From positions 1-41,032 of the forward strand of contig DLAA01000098.1 in the NCBI GenBank assembly GCA_002493835.1: a stretch of DNA of 41,032 nt, in the 5' to 3' direction. Of the stretch, positions 30,399 to 38,420 are shown piece by piece (the first letter of the stretch is position 1; every line of letters starts with the position of its first letter). This DNA is from Lachnospiraceae bacterium UBA7060. GTDB lineage: Bacteria > Bacillota > Clostridia > Lachnospirales > Lachnospiraceae. The position numbers were made by a program, and so were the translations under genes. Below the pieces are notes generated by a model. The model was not told where the DNA came from. It saw only the letters and a list, made by a program, of their open reading frames with translations, and did not search any database.

Positions 30399-32315
30399 GT
30401 GAAATTTTTTGCTAGAAAAAAAGGTGACATGAAACAAAATATAAAAATGAATTTTTCTGACGTGGTCAAGGAAAGTCTGAAAAAACTCAAGAAGAATATT
30501 TTGGAGATGAGTTATATTGCTGATGGTACGAATGTAGCAATTAATGCAGTAGGCAGTTCTATAGATGTAATCAGCGATGCAAACAGTGAGCTGACATCAC
30601 GAACAAAGGAAATAAATAAAAGTACGGTTAAAATGGGGCATGTAATCGATCAGACCAACCAATATGTGGAGGATCTAAATGTATCTGCGTCTGATATGCG
30701 TACCAGCAATCGGGAAGTAAGCAGCATTTTTAGAAAATTAATGGAGGAAAATACCAGCACGCAGGGATATATCAAGGAAATTGCGAGGAATACCTTTGAG
30801 ACAAATCAGGCAACTGGAGAGATACGGCAGGCAGTTGATATGATCAACAGCATTGCAGATAAGACAAACCTTTTGAGTTTAAATGCTTCCATTGAGGCAG
30901 CGAGAGCAGGGGAAGCTGGACGCGGTTTCGCCGTGGTGGCAGGAGAAATTCGCGCTTTGGCAGAGCAGAGCAGGGAAAATGCAAAGGTTATCCAGGAAAT
31001 AATTAGTTTGTTAGAAGAAAAATCAAATAAGTCTGTTTCCAATATCAAAACGGTGCAGAGCGCGTTTGAAAAGCAGACAGAAAGTCTGGAAAAGACAGAC
31101 GACTTGATGGAAAAGACAAACCGTATGATAGAGGATGTTACGGTAAGAATTAATCAGATTGAAACGAATTCCAAGGAAATGGATGTAGAAAAGGACTTTA
31201 TTATCAAAAATATGGAATCCCTCGAAAAGTTCAGTGAAAGCAACCATTCAGCAATGGAGAATATTGTATCATACTTTAAAAGTGTCGTAAAAAATTCAGT
31301 AGATATCAGGGAGAAAGCGTGTGAAGTAACAGAGACCAGCGGAGAAATACAGGAAACTATCGATAAATCTGGCAGGGACATAGAACCAAATTGCAGTTGT
31401 GCTCCGGAGACGTTACATGTCGCCTATATGCCTAATTATGGAAGTCTTTGTGCAATTGTCGCGGCAATCAGAAAGGGAGCTTTTGAACAGGAAAATATCC
31501 ATGTTGAGCTTCATGAGTATGCCAACGGCCTGGAAATCATTAAGGCGATGGAAGAAGGAAAGATTGACTTTGGCTACATAGGAAATGGGGCGCACAAATT
31601 CTGTATTCAGGGAAGAGCGGTGATCATTTTGATGTCACATTTGTCTAATGCGGAAGCAGTCATCGGAAACATGAAGCATGAAGTAAGGACGACAGCGGAT
31701 CTTCGAGGCAAACGAATTGGAAATGTGGAAAATGCATCCAGTGAAACCATTCTTCGCCTTGCGCTGGATGCTGAGGGTATTCCAGAGGAGGATGTCCATA
31801 TTATTAACATGAAACCGGAAGAAGTGGTTGCTGCGATGACGGACGGCAGTCTGGATGCCGGGGTCATTTGGTCGCCATATACATTAGAAGTATTGAAAAA
31901 ACTTGGAAATGATGCAGTTATGCTTGCTAATAATATGACATACAGCAGTAAGACAGCCTCTATTTCATCGTGGATTACATTGCCAAAGTATGCAAAGGAA
32001 AATCCGGATAAAGTACAGCGTTTTACTAGAGCCATTTATCAGGGGATGAATTACAGGGCTGTGGAAGGTCATGTGAGACAGATCGCTGACTGGATATCGG
32101 AGATCACTTCCATTGATAAAAAAAGTGCATATGAACAGAGGCGGGATGCGCAGTGGCTGACTTCCGGATTTGTAAGTATAGGTGCGCAAAGGGGTGATGT
32201 AGCAAGATTTTACCAGATTCAGCAAAGAGAATTTGTGGAATCTGGGCAGGTGCAGAGCTCTGTGCCAGTTGAACGGTATGTTTTAATTGATAATATGATA
32301 AAAGCAGCAAAGTAA
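30399..32315 (+). CDS. Soluble chemoreceptor fused to an ABC substrate-binding domain
   Basis: 638 residues in one uninterrupted frame. Residues 1-325 are a long coiled coil with a methyl-accepting signalling core, including the tip ADKTNLLSLNASIEAARAGE and GRGFAVVAGEIRALAEQS (about 153-191). Residues 338-638 are a full NrtA/TauA-type binding domain, collinear with the lipoprotein at 26867: both share LHVAYMPNYGSL, DxGYIGxGAHKxCI, NMT, and RxDAQWLT. It has no signal peptide and no membrane segment, so the binding domain faces the cytosol. The join carries Cys332 and Cys334 (NCSCAPETLHV). GTG 30399 is the start, after AGAGAGGG; ATG 30429 is the alternative. Inferred role: intracellular sensing of the imported ligand and signalling to CheA/CheW. 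Domain order, signalling first and sensor last, is the reverse of the classical receptor. Confidence 0.92.
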   Translation: MKFFARKKGDMKQNIKMNFSDVVKESLKKLKKNILEMSYIADGTNVAINAVGSSIDVISDANSELTSRTKEINKSTVKMGHVIDQTNQYVEDLNVSASDMRTSNREVSSIFRKLMEENTSTQGYIKEIARNTFETNQATGEIRQAVDMINSIADKTNLLSLNASIEAARAGEAGRGFAVVAGEIRALAEQSRENAKVIQEIISLLEEKSNKSVSNIKTVQSAFEKQTESLEKTDDLMEKTNRMIEDVTVRINQIETNSKEMDVEKDFIIKNMESLEKFSESNHSAMENIVSYFKSVVKNSVDIREKACEVTETSGEIQETIDKSGRDIEPNCSCAPETLHVAYMPNYGSLCAIVAAIRKGAFEQENIHVELHEYANGLEIIKAMEEGKIDFGYIGNGAHKFCIQGRAVIILMSHLSNAEAVIGNMKHEVRTTADLRGKRIGNVENASSETILRLALDAEGIPEEDVHIINMKPEEVVAAMTDGSLDAGVIWSPYTLEVLKKLGNDAVMLANNMTYSSKTASISSWITLPKYAKENPDKVQRFTRAIYQGMNYRAVEGHVRQIADWISEITSIDKKSAYEQRRDAQWLTSGFVSIGAQRGDVARFYQIQQREFVESGQVQSSVPVERYVLIDNMIKAAK

Positions 32316-32338
32316 AGAGATTTGCAGAAAGGAAAACA

Positions 32339-33127
32339 ATGGAATATCTGATTATTATATTGGTTTGTTTTTTTTCCTCAGTCGTGGGTGCGATCTGCGG
32401 CATAGGAGGGGGTGTGATCATAAAACCAGTGTTGGATGCAACGGGAGTGATGGCTGTTACAACAGTTTCTTTTTTGTCGGGATGCACGGTGCTTTCTATG
32501 TCCGTGGTTTCTCTGTATAAAAATCTAAAGGCGAAACATACATTTGACTTTGATAAGGTATTTGCGACTGTACTGGCGCTCGGCGGTGTGGTGGGAGGTC
32601 TGACAGGAAAGGAACTGTACCAGGGAATTATCAGCCGTCTGTCTGACAGCAGCCGGGTCGGTGCCATTCAGGCTTTTGTCCTTATGGTGGTTACCGTGGG
32701 AACACTTCTATATACGATTTTTAAGGAAAAGATACATACAAAACATTTGAGAAATCAGGTAATTATTTTCGTGATCGGTATTATATTGGGCATTATGTCT
32801 TCCTTTTTGGGAATTGGCGGTGGGCCGATAAATCTGGTTGTACTGTTCTATTTCTTTTCTATGGAGACAAAACAGGCTGCGCTATACTCTATTTATGTCA
32901 TTATGTTTTCACAGATTTCGAGTCTGCTGTCCACTGTGTTCAAGAGCAATGTGCCTCCGTTTGAACCGAAGATTCTTCTTATTATGATCGCCTGCGGGAT
33001 ATTGGGCGGATTAGTGGGAAGCAGAATTAACAAAAAGATAGAAAATAAAACGGTAGACAAACTTTTTATGGGGTTGATGGGACTCATTATCTGCATTAAT
33101 ATTTATAACATTTTCAGATATATGTAA
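32339..33127 (+). CDS. TauE/SafE-family membrane permease
   Basis: 262-residue inner-membrane protein with about eight hydrophobic segments. The duplicated family motif is visible as AICGIGGGVIIKPVLDATG near residue 18 and SSFLGIGGGPINLVVLFYFF near residue 155. The family moves sulfite, sulfoacetate, sulfolactate or other organic anions, often as an exporter beside sulfonate breakdown genes. AGAAAGGAAAACA precedes ATG 32339, 23 bases after the chemoreceptor fusion, so it is probably the last gene of the ABC/TCS operon. With the TauT-type importer this points to a sulfonate or similar anion as the handled compound, but that is inference. The next gene converges 15 bases away, with no clear terminator. 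Confidence 0.9.
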   Translation: MEYLIIILVCFFSSVVGAICGIGGGVIIKPVLDATGVMAVTTVSFLSGCTVLSMSVVSLYKNLKAKHTFDFDKVFATVLALGGVVGGLTGKELYQGIISRLSDSSRVGAIQAFVLMVVTVGTLLYTIFKEKIHTKHLRNQVIIFVIGIILGIMSSFLGIGGGPINLVVLFYFFSMETKQAALYSIYVIMFSQISSLLSTVFKSNVPPFEPKILLIMIACGILGGLVGSRINKKIENKTVDKLFMGLMGLIICINIYNIFRYM

Positions 33128-33142
33128 TTTGTCTACACATTT

Positions 33143-34459
33143 TTATATTTTCAACACCACATCTACAAAAAATTCTGTACCGCTGTTGGAAGCTTGTGCC
33201 GAGCCGCCGTACTTTTGCGCAGCCGCGGCAATGGCAGTAAGCCCGATACCGTTCCCACTGTGTTTTGTGGAGCGGTAGCCGTCTTTTCCCTTCCGCACCT
33301 TGCCGTCAAAACTGTTGGTGGAGACGATGTACAGCCTGCTGCCATGACGGATCTGTGTGGTCAGGCAGAAATACCGTCTGCCTGACTGCACAGTGCGGCA
33401 CCCGTCGATAGCGTTTTCCATCAGATTCCCTAACAGGGAAACCATATCAAGTTCAGTGGCGGGAAGCGGCTCTGGCAGTTCGATGTGCCATTCCGTTTCG
33501 ATGTCCGCAGAGACAGCTATTTCATGGTAATAGCCGAACAGTGCATTCAGCGCGGCATTGGCACAGTAATTTATGGGTGTGCTCTCAGAAAGTATAGCCT
33601 CGAACCCTGCAAGGTGTGTCTGGATGCTGTTGATATCACCTTTTTCCGCAAGGGAGGAGAGCAGGTGCACAGAGTGCCGGAAGTCATGGCGCAATCCGGC
33701 AGTCTGGCGCATATGCTCCTGCAAAGCCCGGTATTGGCGGGACTGCATTTCAAGGAGATGGGTATGTTCCTTAAGCTCTGCGTGTTCTAGAATAACGCTT
33801 GTACCTAGGTAAAAAAGTACATAAATTGCTGTAAGGATTGCAAGCATGCATCCTTCCAGCAGAAGAAAAAGGAAAAACATACGCCCTGTATGGAGCGTCC
33901 TGTAGGACTGGGGGACTGCTGCCACATTGAAGATCAGAAAGATAGAGGATAACAGTATGGTTGCGTACCATATCTTTGGAACGTCCAGACAGTCGACTAT
34001 CCGGAAAAAAAGCCCGCAGGCAGGCCATGCAAAAGCGGCTGCGACCAGGCAGGAAAGCCCAAGTTGGAGAAAAGCCGCTTCTACGGAAAAGTCTGCTGCA
34101 CCCGATGTGGGATGTAGAAAAGCGTCAAAGGCGTAGGCGAACTGTGCCGGAAAGGTTTGGACGGCACAGACACCTATATAGATGGCAAGACACTTGGGCA
34201 GACTTGCCGTTACAGTGTGCCGGAACACAAAAAAGAAAACGATGAGGGACGGCAGAAACACAAGGTTTGCATCGGTGTGAAGCGTGGCGCACAGAAGCGC
34301 AGCGAGGATGGAATATGGGAGGATGACCGCAAGGCATACCAGCGCGGTTTTCTGCAGCGTATATCTCATTTGGTTCCTCATAGTAAAATAACAGGAAGCC
34401 GCAGCAGGGAGCATTACCAAAAACTGCGGCAGTGCCATAAACAATCGTTTCATATCCAT
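33143..34459 (-). CDS. GHKL-type sensor histidine kinase, second copy
   Basis: 438-residue AgrC-class membrane kinase. Six or seven hydrophobic segments cover residues 1-222. The dimerisation region has the motif GLRHDFRHSVHLL, with His258 the probable phosphosite. The ATPase domain shows LLGNLMENAIDGCRT and GNGIGLTAIAAAAQKYGG. AAGAGGAA precedes ATG 34459. The LytTR regulator gene lies 66 bases upstream in the same direction. It resembles the kinase at 11978 in layout but not closely in sequence. No peptide-signal gene of the agrD type is seen within or around the pair. Confidence 0.9.
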   Translation of the reverse strand: MDMKRLFMALPQFLVMLPAAASCYFTMRNQMRYTLQKTALVCLAVILPYSILAALLCATLHTDANLVFLPSLIVFFFVFRHTVTASLPKCLAIYIGVCAVQTFPAQFAYAFDAFLHPTSGAADFSVEAAFLQLGLSCLVAAAFAWPACGLFFRIVDCLDVPKIWYATILLSSIFLIFNVAAVPQSYRTLHTGRMFFLFLLLEGCMLAILTAIYVLFYLGTSVILEHAELKEHTHLLEMQSRQYRALQEHMRQTAGLRHDFRHSVHLLSSLAEKGDINSIQTHLAGFEAILSESTPINYCANAALNALFGYYHEIAVSADIETEWHIELPEPLPATELDMVSLLGNLMENAIDGCRTVQSGRRYFCLTTQIRHGSRLYIVSTNSFDGKVRKGKDGYRSTKHSGNGIGLTAIAAAAQKYGGSAQASNSGTEFFVDVVLKI

Positions 34460-34525
34460 GTTCCATTCCTCTTCCTGATGCCGTTGGGCGTATGTATGGT
34501 GACGATTACAGAGAAGCCGTCTGCT

Positions 34526-35275
34526 TCATCGCAATCGTCTAGCAAAGTGTGCCTGATGTTCCCGTATCTTTTCGAAATGATAATCCCTCGCTGTCTGCTC
34601 GATCTGCAGGCGGTCCCGTACACGGATCGGGAATTTTGTGCCGTTTTCCATGACACAGCAGTTGTCTTCAAATTCAAGGATATATTCGGCATTTACAATG
34701 ATCCCTTTATTAACGAGAAGAAAACGGGGATCCCTGTTTGTAAGCTCTACAAATTCCGGCATGGTCATGCGGCAGTGCAGCATTTTCCCACTTATCAGAG
34801 TGATGTCAAGGTAATGCGCGTCCGTGATGACAGAGGCAATCTCATAAAGAAATATTTGGAGCGTTTTTCTGTCACTAATCACCTCTATGTATTTTTGCAG
34901 CGGTGGAATCACCTCCAGCATATCTGAGAGGACTTGGAAGATGCGCTGTGGGGAGAAAGGCTTGGTGATATATTCAAATGCGTGGCAGGAAAAGGCATCC
35001 GGCATGAAGTCCCTGCTGGAAGTCAGAAATACAAGAATACATCTGTTGTCTAGGCCCCGCATCTTTAATGCGGCGGCAATACCGTCCATGCCGTCCATGT
35101 AAATGTCCATAAATACGGCAGAAAAGCCGCCGCTCTCAAATGCCTCAAGGAAAGCATCCCCATTTAGAAATGGGACAGTTTCTATCTGACAGCAGCGCTG
35201 GGTGCAAAAATCGCGAACAAGCTCAGCCATTTCGTCCAGATACTCCTCTTCATCATCTACTAAAGCGATCTTCAA
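34526..35275 (-). CDS. LytTR-type response regulator, second copy
   Basis: 249-residue regulator. The receiver domain (about 1-118) has LVDDEE, Asp57 in VFMDIYMDGMDG as phosphoacceptor, LTSS at the switch and YITKPFSP with the conserved Lys. The LytTR domain (about 130-232) includes DAHYLDITLISGKMLHCRM and FLLVNKGIIVNAEYI. The start is TTG 35275, preceded by GAGGTG at good spacing. A sigma-A promoter lies at 35313-35341, and an inverted repeat overlaps its -35 side. It forms an operon with the kinase at 33143. The target genes and signal are unknown. Confidence 0.9.
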   Translation of the reverse strand: MKIALVDDEEEYLDEMAELVRDFCTQRCCQIETVPFLNGDAFLEAFESGGFSAVFMDIYMDGMDGIAAALKMRGLDNRCILVFLTSSRDFMPDAFSCHAFEYITKPFSPQRIFQVLSDMLEVIPPLQKYIEVISDRKTLQIFLYEIASVITDAHYLDITLISGKMLHCRMTMPEFVELTNRDPRFLLVNKGIIVNAEYILEFEDNCCVMENGTKFPIRVRDRLQIEQTARDYHFEKIREHQAHFARRLR

Positions 35276-35312
35276 ATTGATTTCACCTCGGCTTCATATA
35301 AAATCCAATATT

Positions 35313-35341
35313 ATCATACAACAAAAAAGGATATTTCTCAA
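35313..35341 (-). promoter_or_regulatory. Promoter of the second LytTR/GHKL operon
   Basis: On the minus strand, TTGAGA (35336-35341) and TATGAT (35313-35318) are separated by 17 bases. The start of transcription would be near 35306, about 30 bases before the regulator start codon. Confidence 0.62.
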
Positions 35342-35359
35342 ACAGGCAAATACCTGTTT
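35340..35359. promoter_or_regulatory. Inverted repeat abutting the LytTR promoter
   Basis: AAACAGG (35340-35346) and CCTGTTT (35353-35359) form a perfect 7-bp dyad with a 6-base centre, touching the -35 box of the regulator promoter. The position suits control of that promoter, possibly by its own product. Confidence 0.5.
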
Positions 35360-35402
35360 AAAATTTCTGACATTGAAGTGTCTGTCAACTTCTGGCTTGA
35401 CA

Positions 35403-35421
35403 TATATAGATTATCTATATA
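35403..35421. repeat. 19-bp perfect palindrome
   Basis: TATATAGAT and ATCTATATA flank a single central T. It follows a perfect TTGACA (35397-35402) on the plus strand, but no proper -10 lies 16-18 bases on. It sits 60 bases upstream of the LytTR promoter and 137 bases beyond the tetR stop. It looks like an operator whose owner is not clear. Confidence 0.55.
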
Positions 35422-35557
35422 CGGGGAAAATTATTTGACTTCCTATAGCTGATAAGCTTGAAAGACAACAAAGGGAAACATCCGAAAAACATAATAATAT
35501 CAACAAGCAGACAATGGGCAGAGGGGCAAGATAAGCCTCTCAAAGCCATCTGTTCAT

Positions 35558-36127
35558 TTATTCTTGCGTAACAGGTTTCAAAACATACCTGAAATATTGA
35601 TCCAGTTGTTCTGGTTTGTATTTTAAGCTGCCATTAATCCACCATAAAACCATTTCAACAAAGCTGCCGGAAATATGATTGATAAGAAAATCAACGGGTA
35701 CATCATGCCTTTTCTGCATAATGGAATCTATAAACTGTGTCCGGATTAATTCGCTCAGGCAGCTCTTGAAATAGCGAAGAAATATATCATTACTTTCACA
35801 GGAAAGCAGCTCCAGTATATTATTATCATTTTCCTGTAAATGCTGCAGCAGATGACAAAAAATAGATTCCGGTACTGTTGCATTGGAATATAATCCATGC
35901 GTATGGGTACAGTCTAATGCACTATCTATAATGTGACCGAATAATTCTTCACATAAGGTTTTTAGCAGATCATCTTTCGTTTCAAAATGCGCATAAAAAG
36001 TTGTTCTTCCAATATTGGCTTCATCAATGATTTCCTGCACAGTGATTTTATTATAATTTTTTTTTGAGAGCAGTTTTCCAAATGCGGAAAAAATAGCAGC
36101 TCTTGTTTTTTGCTGTCGTCTGTCCAT
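35558..36127 (-). CDS. TetR-family transcription regulator
   Basis: 189-residue repressor-type regulator. The N-terminal helix-turn-helix (about 5-55) reads TRAAIFSAFGKLLSKKNYNK and EIIDEANIGRTTFYAHFETK. The C-terminal helical ligand domain fits the group that ends with a TetR_C-like region (FRYVLKPVTQE). The start is ATG 36127 with GGAGAG upstream; the TTG at 36142 overlaps that site and is unlikely. The gene diverges from a P1B-type metal ATPase across a 201-bp region, so it probably controls it. The ligand could be a metal or a stress compound. Confidence 0.9.
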   Translation of the reverse strand: MDRRQQKTRAAIFSAFGKLLSKKNYNKITVQEIIDEANIGRTTFYAHFETKDDLLKTLCEELFGHIIDSALDCTHTHGLYSNATVPESIFCHLLQHLQENDNNILELLSCESNDIFLRYFKSCLSELIRTQFIDSIMQKRHDVPVDFLINHISGSFVEMVLWWINGSLKYKPEQLDQYFRYVLKPVTQE

Positions 36128-36257
36128 AAATAGTCTCTCCAATTTATAATCCTATTTTAGTACAATTTAAAAGGAGTGTTCGGTAACTTACAGTCCGCCA
36201 TTTCTATCCATTGTATTTGCATTGTATCAGACATAGAATAAATAACGAACAAAGTGT

Positions 36258-36286
36258 TTGATAACATATTTATTGTATGATATACA
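36258..36286 (+). promoter_or_regulatory. Promoter of the P-type ATPase gene
   Basis: TTGATA (36258-36263) and TATACA (36281-36286) are separated by 17 bases, about 40 bases before the ATPase start. The TetR product encoded on the other side is the likely regulator; no obvious perfect palindrome was found in the region. Confidence 0.5.
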
Positions 36287-36328
36287 GATTTGCTTGTCAA
36301 ACGTGCAAATATGAATGGAGGAAAGACT

Positions 36329-38209
36329 ATGTTAAAGAAAATAAATGACTTTCTGGCGGGAATGCCGATGACACTTGTTGGAGCGATTTTTCTTATTTTT
36401 AGTTTTGTATTACCGAGAGTCGGAGTCAGCTTACCATTTGATCCTGCCTGGATCACAGTCGTTATCAGTGGTATCCCATTATTATATCTGGCTGTATGGC
36501 GTATCATTCACAATCCTGGTATCAGTAAAATATCATCCGCATTACTTATCACAATAGCCATGTTTGCTGCGATTGCCATCGGAGATCTGTTTGCGGCTGG
36601 AGAAGTAGCATTTATCATGGCAATCGGAGCTTTGCTTGAGGATATGACAACAAACAGAGCGAAAAAAGGACTTAAAAATCTGCTCAATCTGGCACCGGTA
36701 CAGGGAAGAAAACTTGAAAATGGAAAAGAGATTATGATTTCGGCAGAAAAAATATGTCGTGATGATATCTTACGGGTACTTCCAGGTGAAACATTTCCGG
36801 TGGATGGTGTTGTCATAGATGGAGAAACGTCCGTAGACCAGTCCATTATGACAGGTGAATCACTTCCGGTTGATAAAGTAAGGGAAGATGAAGTGTTTTG
36901 TGGAACACTTAACTGCTATGGGGCGGTTGATATCAAAGCTACGAATGTCGGACAGGATAGTTCTCTTCAAAAGTTGATACGCATGGTGCAGGAGGCAGAG
37001 AATAAGCAGGCTCCCATGCAGCGGATCACCGATAAATGTGCAAGTTTACTTGTTCCGGTGGCACTGATAATTGCGATTATAACAGGTTTTGCGACAGGGA
37101 ATATCGTGAGCGCAGTAACTGTTCTGGTTGTATTCTGTCCATGTGCTCTGGTTCTTGCGACACCAACTGCGATTATGGCTGCGATAGGTCAGGCAACAAA
37201 GCATGGAGTAATCATAAAATCCGGCGAAGCTCTTGAAAAAATGGGAAAGGTTGATACGATTACTTTTGATAAAACCGGAACACTTACTTATGGTAAATTG
37301 CAGGTAAGTGATATTATTTCGTTTGACGGGAAAATTGACAGCTATGATATTCTTCGCATGGCTGCTTCTGCTGAAGCAAAAAGCGAGCATCCACTTGGTA
37401 AAGCAATCGTAAATGACGCAATAAATAAAAAAATAGACAGGATTCCTTCCTCAGATTTTAAGATGACAACCGGAAAAGGAATCATGGCAGTTGTAGCTGA
37501 TAGGAAAATGCTATGTGGAAATGAGAAGTTTTTAGTTGAAAATGGAATTGCAATCAATAAAGAAATCTCAGATACGATAGTAAAACTTCGTACCGAAGGA
37601 AAAGCATCTATCCTTATTGCTGAAGAAAATACATGTATCGGTATTGTTGCATTGACGGATATACTTCGTCCGGAGGCAGAGAAGGTTATAAAACAACTGA
37701 CCGAAATGGGAACAAAAACTGTATTGCTCACAGGTGACAATAATCGTACAGCAGATTATTTTGCTTCCAAGGCCGGAATCTGTGAAGTGTATGCAGAACT
37801 TCTTCCGGAGCAAAAGGTCGAAAGCATACAGCAGTTGCAATTCTGTGACAGAAAAGTGTGCATGATTGGCGACGGAGTAAATGATGCCCCTGCATTAAAA
37901 ATTGCAGAAGTGGGTGTTGCTATAGGCAATATGGGAAGTGATATCGCTGTAGATGCCGCCGATATTGCTCTTATGAGTGATGATATTTCAAAAGTACCGT
38001 ATCTGAAACGCCTGTCAAATGCAACGGTAAAAACAATTAAGCTGAGTATTACACTGTCCATGTGTATTAACTTTGTTGCTATCATTCTGTCGGTTACAGG
38101 CATACTCAATCCGACAACAGGTGCATTGGTGCATAATGTGGGCTCATGCTTCGTGGTTCTTATTGCAGCTTTGCTTTATGACAGAAAATTTGATACTGTT
38201 CAGTGCTAA
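36329..38209 (+). CDS. P1B-type heavy-metal-transporting ATPase
   Basis: 626-residue membrane ATPase that pumps metal ions across the membrane. The transmembrane metal site is CPC in FCPCALVLATPTAIMAAIG (about residue 270). The phosphorylated Asp is in DKTGTLT (about 314), the P1B-specific HP dipeptide is in SEHPLGKAI, the actuator motif is TGES, and GDGVNDAPAL lies near residue 514. There is no N-terminal CxxC metal-binding domain. The last membrane segments carry HNVGSCFVVL, in place of the Cu-type MxxSS or the Zn-type DxG, so the metal cannot be named with confidence. The start is ATG 36329 after GGAGGAAAG; the upstream in-frame ATG 36311 is less likely. TetR control is inferred from the divergent neighbour. 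Confidence 0.93.
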   Translation: MLKKINDFLAGMPMTLVGAIFLIFSFVLPRVGVSLPFDPAWITVVISGIPLLYLAVWRIIHNPGISKISSALLITIAMFAAIAIGDLFAAGEVAFIMAIGALLEDMTTNRAKKGLKNLLNLAPVQGRKLENGKEIMISAEKICRDDILRVLPGETFPVDGVVIDGETSVDQSIMTGESLPVDKVREDEVFCGTLNCYGAVDIKATNVGQDSSLQKLIRMVQEAENKQAPMQRITDKCASLLVPVALIIAIITGFATGNIVSAVTVLVVFCPCALVLATPTAIMAAIGQATKHGVIIKSGEALEKMGKVDTITFDKTGTLTYGKLQVSDIISFDGKIDSYDILRMAASAEAKSEHPLGKAIVNDAINKKIDRIPSSDFKMTTGKGIMAVVADRKMLCGNEKFLVENGIAINKEISDTIVKLRTEGKASILIAEENTCIGIVALTDILRPEAEKVIKQLTEMGTKTVLLTGDNNRTADYFASKAGICEVYAELLPEQKVESIQQLQFCDRKVCMIGDGVNDAPALKIAEVGVAIGNMGSDIAVDAADIALMSDDISKVPYLKRLSNATVKTIKLSITLSMCINFVAIILSVTGILNPTTGALVHNVGSCFVVLIAALLYDRKFDTVQC

Positions 38210-38211
38210 GC

Positions 38212-38272
38212 GGATTCTTATGTAAAAGTATGAGTCATGCTTGCATGAACGAACACTTTTGCACAAGAATCC
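38212..38272. repeat. 61-bp imperfect palindromic element
   Basis: Starting 3 bases after the ATPase stop, GGATTCTTATG and, 39 bases on, CACAAGAATCC begin a nearly continuous inverted repeat that closes around CATGC/GCATG at the centre (38236-38246). A perfect 9-bp repeat, ACTGTTCAG (38195-38203) and CTGAACAGT (38325-38333), brackets it, and a smaller AAATGC/GCATTT hairpin lies between. It may be a small palindromic mobile repeat or a terminator-like structure, though it lacks a T-run. Confidence 0.6.
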
Positions 38273-38420
38273 ATTTATCGGATACGCCACACCGACGAAA
38301 TGCGAAGCATTTTGGAGGTTTGCTCTGAACAGTGACGATTATGAAAAGGGATAACAGATAGAAAGTCATTGGGAAGTATGGTATGCTTGAAGCGACAAAA
38401 AAATTTGGGAAGTGGGAATT

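Noticed and set aside
30399..32315. The chemoreceptor/binding-protein fusion as a sequencing or assembly join
   Set aside because: The frame is continuous, has its own start and ribosome site, and its binding domain differs throughout from the upstream lipoprotein copy, so it is not a chimera of that gene. Read data would still be the final proof.
18179..33127. The whole region as a known sulfoquinovose (sulfoglycolysis) cluster
   Set aside because: TauT-type importer, TauE permease, aldolase and mutarotase-like genes invite the idea, but no sulfoquinovosidase and no sulfolactaldehyde reductase or dehydrogenase were found, and NagA/NagB do not belong to it. Kept only as a loose hint that a sulfonate may be involved.
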